Assembly (NCBI GenBank): GCA_900757905.1
Contig: CAAEPN010000019.1
Coordinates: forward strand, 1-11,250
Direction: 5' to 3'
Origin: Clostridia bacterium
GTDB taxonomy: Bacteria > Bacillota > Clostridia > Oscillospirales > CAG-382
DNA: 11,250 nt
Part shown: in pieces, positions 6,761-11,250 of the stretch
Position numbering within the stretch: position 1 is the stretch's first letter
Layout: the number at the start of each line of letters is the position of its first letter
Notes under the pieces: generated by a model
Seen by the model: only the letters and a program-made list of their open reading frames with translations
The model's database searches: none
Told to the model about the DNA's origin: nothing
Made by a program: the position numbers and the translations under genes

Positions 6761-6801
6761 GTGCGCATATTCCACATTTTTTCCGGTCAAACTGAATAAG
6801 A
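6701..6801. repeat. Imperfect inverted repeat enclosing two of the boxes
   Basis: TCTTATTC plus TGACCGG (6701-6715) is matched by CCGGTCA (6783-6789) and GAATAAGA (6794-6801) as reverse complement, 15 pairs with a 4-base bulge (AACT, 6790-6793). The TTTGCACAAA/TTTGTGCAAA pair lies inside, so the whole segment is a nested dyad of about 100 bp. It lies upstream of the predicted transcription start, so DNA-level function is likelier than an RNA leader, unless an earlier promoter exists. Confidence 0.6.
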
Positions 6802-6828
6802 AATCATACATTTTACATAAAAATCTCT

Positions 6829-6907
6829 ATTCTAATTTTCGTCCATTTATCCTATAATAATGACAACGACAAGAGGTCGGAAACATTTCAAAACAATTCT
6901 AATTTTC
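6829..6907 (+). repeat. 12-bp direct repeat flanking the mgl promoter
   Basis: ATTCTAATTTTC is found exactly at 6829-6840 and 6896-6907, 67 bp apart start to start. The first copy covers the -35 position; the second abuts the Shine-Dalgarno of mglB. Both are AT-rich, so chance is not excluded. Confidence 0.5.
6830..6858 (+). promoter_or_regulatory. Probable mglBAC promoter, weak -35
   Basis: TATAAT at 6853-6858 is a perfect -10. The hexamer 17 bases upstream is TTCTAA (6830-6835), a poor match to TTGACA, and there is no TGn extension. Such a promoter often needs an activator, in keeping with the box array upstream. Transcription would start near 6865. Confidence 0.65.
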
Positions 6908-6922
6908 AGGAGGAATTAAAAA

Positions 6923-8002
6923 ATGAAAGCCAAAAAAATTTTTGCTCTTCTTCTTGCGCTCGCATGCGTATTCAGTTTTGCTGCCTGCAGCGGCGGCAAT
7001 GCCGGTTCGGATTCGTCCGACGGTGAAGTTTCCGTATTCTACTACACCTTCAGCGACACCTACATCTCCAGCGTTCGTTCTGCTATGGACAAGCTGCTCA
7101 GCGACAGCGGCGTCAAGTACAACAACTACGACGCCAACGGCAACCAGACCACCCAGACCGAACAGGTCACGACCGCTATCGCAAAAGGCTCTAAACTTTT
7201 GATTGTCAACGTAGTTGACACCGGTTCGAACGACGCCGCTCAAAACATTGTCGATATGGCAAAGGCTCAGAACATTCCGGTCATCTTCTTCAACCGTTCG
7301 GTTGACGAATCGGTCGTAAGCAGCTATGACAAATGCGTTTTCGTCGGCACCGACTACGAAATGGCCGGCCACATGCAGGGCGAAATGATCGGCGAATACG
7401 TTCTCGCCAACTACGATAAGCTCGACCTTAACGGCGACGGCAAGATCAGCTACGTTATGTTCAAGGGTCAGGAGGGCAACATGGAAGCCATTGCCCGCAC
7501 CCAGTATGGCGTAGAGGACTGCAACAAGGTTCTTACCGAAGCCGGCAAGCCGGAGATCGAATTCTATGACGCCAACAACTCCAACAAGTATCTTGTTGAC
7601 CAGAACGGCACATGGGCATCTCAGGCTGCTACCGAATATATGAGCACCATTCTTGCCCAATACAGCGAAGCCGGCAACAACATGATCGAGCTTGTTATCG
7701 CCAACAACGACGATATGGCGCTCGGCGCTATCTCCGGTCTCCAGAGCGCCGGTTACAACAACGGCACCGGCAAGACCATCCCGGTATTCGGCGTTGACGC
7801 AACCGACGCTGCCAAGGCTGCCATCAAGGACGGCACCATGGTCGGTACCATTAAGCAGGACGCAGACGGTATGGCAAGCACCATCACCACCATCACCGGC
7901 AACTACCTGAACGGCAAAACCGCTTTCGACGGCGTTGACGCAGACTCGGTAGTCGGTACCTGGCGTGTAAACATTCCTTATGCAACCTATATCGGCGAAT
8001 AA
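6923..8002 (+). CDS. mglB: Galactose/methyl-galactoside type ABC substrate-binding lipoprotein
   Basis: The 359-residue product starts with a lipoprotein signal (MKAKKIFALLLALAC) and lipobox FAAC with the acylated Cys22, so it is membrane-anchored outside the cell. It aligns by eye with E. coli galactose-binding protein. FFNRS (122-126) holds the Asn of the ligand site, DLNGDGKIS (168-176) is the calcium-binding loop, VIANNDDMALGA (258-269) and IPVFGVDA (286-293) are hallmark strands. It delivers the sugar to the MglA-MglC importer. Pocket positions show D45, Y47, N124, R192, W231 and D292 kept or similar, while the positions of E. coli His152, Asp154 and Asn256 appear as Asn186, Glu188 and Gln312, so the preferred sugar may differ. 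Asn, Gly and Thr codons are almost all AAC, GGC and ACC, a bias of highly expressed genes not seen so strongly in its neighbours. Strong AGGAGG ribosome site. First gene of its operon. Confidence 0.93.
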   Translation: MKAKKIFALLLALACVFSFAACSGGNAGSDSSDGEVSVFYYTFSDTYISSVRSAMDKLLSDSGVKYNNYDANGNQTTQTEQVTTAIAKGSKLLIVNVVDTGSNDAAQNIVDMAKAQNIPVIFFNRSVDESVVSSYDKCVFVGTDYEMAGHMQGEMIGEYVLANYDKLDLNGDGKISYVMFKGQEGNMEAIARTQYGVEDCNKVLTEAGKPEIEFYDANNSNKYLVDQNGTWASQAATEYMSTILAQYSEAGNNMIELVIANNDDMALGAISGLQSAGYNNGTGKTIPVFGVDATDAAKAAIKDGTMVGTIKQDADGMASTITTITGNYLNGKTAFDGVDADSVVGTWRVNIPYATYIGE

Positions 8003-8034
8003 GTGAATGTAGACGATATGTTTTCCTCTCTTGT

Positions 8035-8070
8035 GAGCAGCCGGCAGCCTTTTTTGAGAGCCGGCTGCTC
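8035..8070 (+). terminator. Intercistronic hairpin between mglB and mglA
   Basis: GAGCAGCCGGC (8035-8045) pairs perfectly with GCCGGCTGCTC (8060-8070), an 11-bp GC-rich stem with a 14-base loop that itself contains six T residues. No T run follows the stem, so it is not a classical terminator. Position 33 bases after mglB suggests a 3' stability element and/or partial attenuator that raises mglB message over mglAC, the usual pattern for importer operons. Confidence 0.75.
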
Positions 8071-8124
8071 TCCAAATCCATGGAAAACACGAAAACACCA
8101 AAGCAAATAAAAGGATAGGTTCTT

Positions 8125-9633
8125 ATGAGTAATGAAGCAAAGGTTCTCTTAAAAATGGAGAACATCGAAAAAGCTTTCCCGGGCGTCAAGGCGCTTGACG
8201 GCGCGAATCTTACGGTCAAAGCGGGAAGCGTTCATGCGCTCATGGGTGAAAACGGAGCCGGAAAATCAACGCTTATGAAGTGTCTTTTCGGCGTATACGG
8301 CAAGGACAGCGGAACAATAACGCTTGACGGACGGGAGGTCGAATTCCGGCACCCTAAGGAAGCGCTTGAAAACGGCGTCGCCATGGTTCATCAAGAGTTG
8401 AATCAGGCGCTTAAGCGCAGCGTTATGGATAACATGTGGCTTGGCCGCTTTCCGACCATCATCAAAGGGCTTCCGTTTACCGATGAGGGCAAAATGTACC
8501 GGGCGACCAAGGCGGTTTTCGATGAACTGGAAATTGATGTCGATCCCAAAGCCATTATGAGCACGCTCCCGGTTGCCAAGCGGCAGATCGTGGAGATCGC
8601 CAAGGCGGTATCGTATAACGCGAAGATCATCGTGTTCGATGAGCCGACCTCGTCGTTAACCGAGACCGAGGTCGAACATCTCTTCCGCATTATCAATATG
8701 CTTCGCGACAAGGGCTGCGGCATTATCTATATTTCCCACAAGATGTCGGAAATCTTACGCATTTCCGATGAAGTGACCATCATGCGCGACGGCAAGTGGA
8801 TCGCAACGCGCGACGCAGCCGACCTTACCACCGATGAGATCATCCGGCTTATGGTCGGACGTGAGCTTACCAACCGCTATCCGCCCAAAAATACGGTCAT
8901 CGGCGACGAGCTTTTGCGCGTCGAGCATTTGACCGGCGAGTACGTCAAATTGAAGGACGTGTCGTTTACGGCGCGAAAGGGCGAGATCTTAGGCATTGCG
9001 GGTCTTGACGGCTCCGGACGCACCTCTCTTCTTTCGGTCTTGTTCGGTACAGCCACCAAAAGATGCGGCGACGTGTATTTGGACGGCAAAAAGGTGCTTA
9101 ACCGCAAGCCCGGCGAATCCATTAAAAACGGTTTTGCATATCTTACCGAGGAACGCCGTGCGACCGGTATTTTCGGGATTCTCGATATCTGCGAAAACAC
9201 CACCATTTCCAGTCTGGACAAGGACAAGGTCGGGCCGTTTTTAAGTAAGAAAAAAATGAAAGAAAGCACCGATTGGTGCATAAAATCCATGCGCGTCAAA
9301 ACGCCGAATCAAAAAACAAAGATTCGCTCACTTTCGGGCGGCAACCAACAGAAGGTCATTTTAGGACGCTGGCTGCTCACCGACCCGACGGTTCTTCTCC
9401 TCGACGAACCGACCAGAGGCATCGACGTTGGCGCAAAATACGAAATTTATCAGCTTATCATCGACCTTGCAAGCAAGGGAAAGACCGTGCTTATGGTCTC
9501 CTCCGAAATGCCGGAGTTACTTGGCGTTTGCGACCGGATCTTGGTCATGAGCGGAGGCAAGCTTTCAGGCGAAGTGGACGCAGCCAATACCACACAAGAG
9601 GAAATTATGGCGCTTGCGGCAAAATTTGCTTAA
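8125..9633 (+). CDS. mglA: Galactose/methyl-galactoside ABC importer ATPase (two ABC domains)
   Basis: The 502-residue product closely resembles E. coli MglA across its length, for example PGVKALDGANL, RSVMDNMWLGR and RVKTPNQKTKI. Domain 1 has Walker A GENGAGKST (41-49), Q-loop Q90, Walker B with D172-E173 in FDEPTSSLTE, and switch His205. Its signature loop is the degenerate LPVAKRQ (148-154), usual in this family. Domain 2 has a degenerate Walker A GLDGSGRTS (293-301), the element TEERRATGIF (341-350), a full LSGGNQQK signature (403-410), and Walker B D427-E428 in LLDEPTRGIDVG; the H-loop position reads SSEMPE with no His. One intact and one degenerate site is normal for CUT2 ATPases. It works at the inner face of the membrane with MglC to power sugar uptake. 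The start is supported by AAAGGA about ten bases upstream. 51 bases separate it from mglC. Confidence 0.95.
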   Translation: MSNEAKVLLKMENIEKAFPGVKALDGANLTVKAGSVHALMGENGAGKSTLMKCLFGVYGKDSGTITLDGREVEFRHPKEALENGVAMVHQELNQALKRSVMDNMWLGRFPTIIKGLPFTDEGKMYRATKAVFDELEIDVDPKAIMSTLPVAKRQIVEIAKAVSYNAKIIVFDEPTSSLTETEVEHLFRIINMLRDKGCGIIYISHKMSEILRISDEVTIMRDGKWIATRDAADLTTDEIIRLMVGRELTNRYPPKNTVIGDELLRVEHLTGEYVKLKDVSFTARKGEILGIAGLDGSGRTSLLSVLFGTATKRCGDVYLDGKKVLNRKPGESIKNGFAYLTEERRATGIFGILDICENTTISSLDKDKVGPFLSKKKMKESTDWCIKSMRVKTPNQKTKIRSLSGGNQQKVILGRWLLTDPTVLLLDEPTRGIDVGAKYEIYQLIIDLASKGKTVLMVSSEMPELLGVCDRILVMSGGKLSGEVDAANTTQEEIMALAAKFA

Positions 9634-9645
9634 ATCAGAAATTTC

Positions 9646-9659
9646 GCTGTGAAAACAGC
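9646..9659 (+). other. Small GNRA-type hairpin between mglA and mglC
   Basis: GCTGT-GAAA-ACAGC forms a 5-bp stem with a GAAA tetraloop in the 51-base mglA-mglC gap. An alternative pairing TGAAAA-CAGC-TTTTCA (9650-9665) overlaps it. It ends about 12 bases before the mglC ribosome site, so a local effect on translation or message cleavage is possible but unproven. Confidence 0.4.
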
Positions 9660-9670
9660 TTTTCAGAATC

Positions 9671-9680
9671 AAAGGAAGGA
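9671..9680 (+). promoter_or_regulatory. Ribosome binding site that fixes the mglC start
   Basis: AAAGGAAGGA lies directly before the ATG at 9685. A GTG 36 bases further upstream (9649) is in frame, but it sits inside the small hairpin, has no good ribosome site, and would make this motif part of the coding region. Confidence 0.75.
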
Positions 9681-9684
9681 TCTT

Positions 9685-10782
9685 ATGTCAGAGAATAATG
9701 CAAAAAAGAGTACGGGACTTTCCGGACGTTTTGCCGCCTTTTCCGCTCTGAGCGGCAAGGACAAAGCGCACACGATAAGCGACCTTCTCTTTAACAATGC
9801 GATGTTTATCATCATTTTCATTGCCGTTATCTATATTGCGATCAAAGTTCCGGCATTCCTGTCGGTTCCCTCGATTGTCAATATCATATCACTTACGGCG
9901 GCAAAGCTGCCGATCGCACTCGGTATCGGCGGCGCGATCGTACTCACCGGTACGGATATTTCCGCAGGTCGTGCGGTAGGTCTTACCGCATGTATTGCCG
10001 GTTCGCTGCTCCAGGTAGCGACCTACCCCAACAAGCTCTTCCCGAATCTCGGCGTTATGCCGCTTTGGGTGGTGCTTTTGGCCGTCATCGCGGTCGGCGC
10101 GGTGCTTGGCTTTATCAACGGCTTCTTCGTTGCAAAATTCAAGCTTCATCCGTTCATCGTCACTCTTTCAACCCAGCTTATTACGTTCGGCTTAATCCTT
10201 ATGTACCTCAAGATCGGTACCAATAACGGTCAGACGCTTTCGGGTCTTGACGCGTCCTACACCAATTTTATCAAGGGCACGCTCTTTACGATCCGCGTCG
10301 GCAACAGCGAAACCGCTGTTCCGAAATATGTTCTGTACGCCGTTATTCTGACCGCTATCATGTGGGTCATCTGGAACAAGACCAAATTCGGCAAAAACAT
10401 GTTTGCCGTCGGTTCAAACGAGGAAGCAGCCAATGTTTCGGGCGTTAACGTGTTCTGGACGATCGTCGGCGTGTTTATCTTAGCCGGCGTGATGTACGGC
10501 ATTACCGGTTTCATCGAGGGCGCGCGCATTGCGTCCTGCTCTGCCAACACCGGTCTTAACTACGAAAGCGACGCGATTGCGGCGTGCGTTATCGGCGGCG
10601 TTTCGTTTGTCGGCGGTACCGGTAAGATCAGCGGTATCGTGCTTGGCGTATTTCTTCTTCAGATCATTTTCGCCGGCCTTAACTTCCTGTCGGTCGATGC
10701 GAATATGTTATACGTCATCAAGGGTCTTATCATCTTAATTGCATGTGCTATCGATATGCGCAAGTATTTGGCCCGCAAGTAA
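9685..10782 (+). CDS. mglC: Galactose/methyl-galactoside ABC importer permease
   Basis: The 365-residue product is strongly hydrophobic with a polar N-terminus of about 35 residues and eight to ten transmembrane helices. It follows E. coli MglC closely, including TGTDISAGRAVGL (88-100), NKLFP (116-120), GFINGFF (142-148), WNKTKFGKNMFAVGSN (230-245), AANVSGVNV (248-256) and DAIAACVIGGVSFVGGTG (296-313). The segment around GSNEEAANVSG is where family members contact the ATPase. It forms, probably as a homodimer, the membrane channel of the importer served by MglB and MglA. It sits 51 bases after mglA and 21 bases before the B-repeat gene, in one operon. Length and motif set are normal for the family (336 residues in E. 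coli), the extra length being at the N-terminus. Confidence 0.94.
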   Translation: MSENNAKKSTGLSGRFAAFSALSGKDKAHTISDLLFNNAMFIIIFIAVIYIAIKVPAFLSVPSIVNIISLTAAKLPIALGIGGAIVLTGTDISAGRAVGLTACIAGSLLQVATYPNKLFPNLGVMPLWVVLLAVIAVGAVLGFINGFFVAKFKLHPFIVTLSTQLITFGLILMYLKIGTNNGQTLSGLDASYTNFIKGTLFTIRVGNSETAVPKYVLYAVILTAIMWVIWNKTKFGKNMFAVGSNEEAANVSGVNVFWTIVGVFILAGVMYGITGFIEGARIASCSANTGLNYESDAIAACVIGGVSFVGGTGKISGIVLGVFLLQIIFAGLNFLSVDANMLYVIKGLIILIACAIDMRKYLARK

Positions 10783-10803
10783 AAATCTTCGGAGGAAAGC
10801 GTT

Positions 10804-11190
10804 ATGCCGGAAAAGGATGCAAAAAAGGAGAATTTGCCGGAAAACACCGGAACAGTGCGTTCGGGCGGTCTGTACGGCAAAGTGAAAATGTCGGTAAGGG
10901 CAGCCAATATTTTAGTGGCGGTGCTCCTTGCAGCACTTGTGTGCGTCGGCGTTTTCGTCATTAAGCATAACGGCTTTACCGTGGAATTCGATACGGACGG
11001 CGGCTCACAGATACAAAGCGTGAAAGCGTATCATTCGGAGCTGCTTGACGTATTCGACCAGCCGGTCAAGGAGGGTTACACCTTCACCGGCTGGTATACC
11101 GACCGCGCCTGCACCGACAAATGGGATATGGCGCACGATACGGTCACGCAGAGCATGACTCTGTATGCCGGTTGGGAAAAGAATCCCTGA
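10804..11190 (+). CDS. Small single-pass membrane protein with one extracellular B-repeat
   Basis: The 128-residue product has three parts. Residues 1-33 are polar and charged, ending with a basic stretch (KVKMSVR). About 34-54 form one transmembrane helix. About 58-126 form one InlB B-repeat / Listeria-Bacteroides repeat (Flg_new type), with FTVEFDTDGGS, VKEGYTFTGWYTD and MTLYAGW as its landmarks. By the positive-inside rule the repeat should lie outside the cell. There is no cleavable signal and no cell-wall anchor motif. It has its own strong GGAGG (10791-10795) eight bases before the ATG and begins 21 bases after mglC, so it is co-transcribed with the importer. B-repeats are usually found in multiples in large surface proteins; a single repeat on a small anchor is unusual. 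A role beside the importer or at the surface is possible, but no function can be given. Confidence 0.85.
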   Translation: MPEKDAKKENLPENTGTVRSGGLYGKVKMSVRAANILVAVLLAALVCVGVFVIKHNGFTVEFDTDGGSQIQSVKAYHSELLDVFDQPVKEGYTFTGWYTDRACTDKWDMAHDTVTQSMTLYAGWEKNP

Positions 11191-11215
11191 TTTTTATATA
11201 AGCCGAAAAAGAAAA

Positions 11216-11236
11216 CGGGCGACCCCCGGTCGCCCG
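11216..11236. repeat. GGGCGAC hairpin after the B-repeat gene (copy 2)
   Basis: CGGGCGACC-CCC-GGTCGCCCG is a 9-bp perfect stem with a 3-base loop, preceded by the A-rich stretch 11206-11215 and not followed by T residues. It matches the hairpin at 4450-4469 at 18 of 20 positions, both with the A-rich side on the left. Read on the minus strand it has terminator form (stem then TTTTCTTTTT), so it may end a convergent gene beyond the window. On the plus strand it is the only structure near the end of the mgl operon. Confidence 0.7.
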
Positions 11237-11250
11237 CAGACTGTTGCAAA

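Larger units (their letters stand above)
6594..6922. other. Long intergenic region between SDR and mglB
   Basis: This 329-bp AT-rich stretch contains no credible gene. In order it holds the terminator of the previous operon (6625-6657), three TTTGYRCAAA boxes within a larger inverted repeat (6686-6801), the mgl promoter (-10 at 6853-6858), and a leader of roughly 58 bases with AGGAGG at 6908-6913, nine bases before the mglB ATG. A 12-bp direct repeat occurs at 6829-6840 and 6896-6907. Confidence 0.85.

Noticed and set aside
6594..6922. Possible riboswitch or small RNA in the long leader before mglB
   Set aside because: Most of the paired sequence lies upstream of the predicted promoter, and the predicted leader of about 58 bases is too short and unstructured for a known riboswitch.
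6899..8101. 400-codon open frame on the minus strand across mglB
   Set aside because: It is exactly antisense to a clear mglB gene, is Val/Ala/Gly-rich, has no ribosome site and shows no family motif. The strong codon bias of mglB keeps this frame free of stops.
9649..9684. GTG start for mglC at 9649
   Set aside because: It lies inside a small hairpin without a ribosome site, while AAAGGAAGGA precedes the ATG at 9685.
1..11250. CRISPR array, tRNA/rRNA genes, insertion sequence or phage genes
   Set aside because: No regularly spaced repeats, no cloverleaf or rRNA-like stretch, and no transposase, integrase or structural phage protein on either strand.

Overview
The window looks like a chromosomal segment of a low-to-mid GC, Gram-positive anaerobe, most likely a gut or rumen member of the Clostridia. 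The grounds are strong AGGAGG-type ribosome binding sites, sigma-A type promoters, a Firmicutes-style lipoprotein signal on a periplasmic-type binding protein, a Listeria/Bacteroides-type B-repeat protein, and intracellular plant-glycan hydrolases. The lineage is inferred from gene style, not from any marker gene. All genes are ordinary bacterial genes. No tRNA, rRNA, transposase, phage gene or CRISPR array was found.

Region 1 (1-1979, minus strand): a membrane-envelope pair. A DUF308/HdeD-like six-helix membrane protein is followed, one base after its stop codon, by a cardiolipin synthase that runs off the left edge of the window before its second HKD motif. A near-consensus promoter at 1951-1979 reads into this pair.

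Region 2 (1980-6657, plus strand): a carbohydrate-catabolism operon of four genes in the order RraA-like aldolase family protein, GH13 glycosidase, GH10 (xylanase-family) glycosidase, SDR oxidoreductase. It starts from a promoter at 2083-2114 and ends in a clear intrinsic terminator at 6625-6657. None of the four proteins has a signal peptide, so they probably work in the cytoplasm on imported oligosaccharides or sugar derivatives. The upstream region has an 11-bp direct repeat phased at 21 bp that may be an operator.

Region 3 (6658-11250, plus strand): a galactose/methyl-galactoside type CUT2 ABC importer, mglB-mglA-mglC, followed by a small single-pass membrane protein carrying one extracellular B-repeat. 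A 265-bp leader upstream of mglB holds three TTTGYRCAAA boxes nested in a larger imperfect inverted repeat, and a promoter with a good -10 but poor -35. A stable hairpin lies between mglB and mglA, which probably separates high binding-protein expression from lower ATPase/permease expression.

The most unusual items are the B-repeat protein at the end of the mgl operon, the nested dyad upstream of mglB, a GGGCGAC...GTCGCCC hairpin that occurs twice in the window in the same orientation, and the RraA-GH13-GH10-SDR gene combination. No wholly new defence or mobile system is visible.
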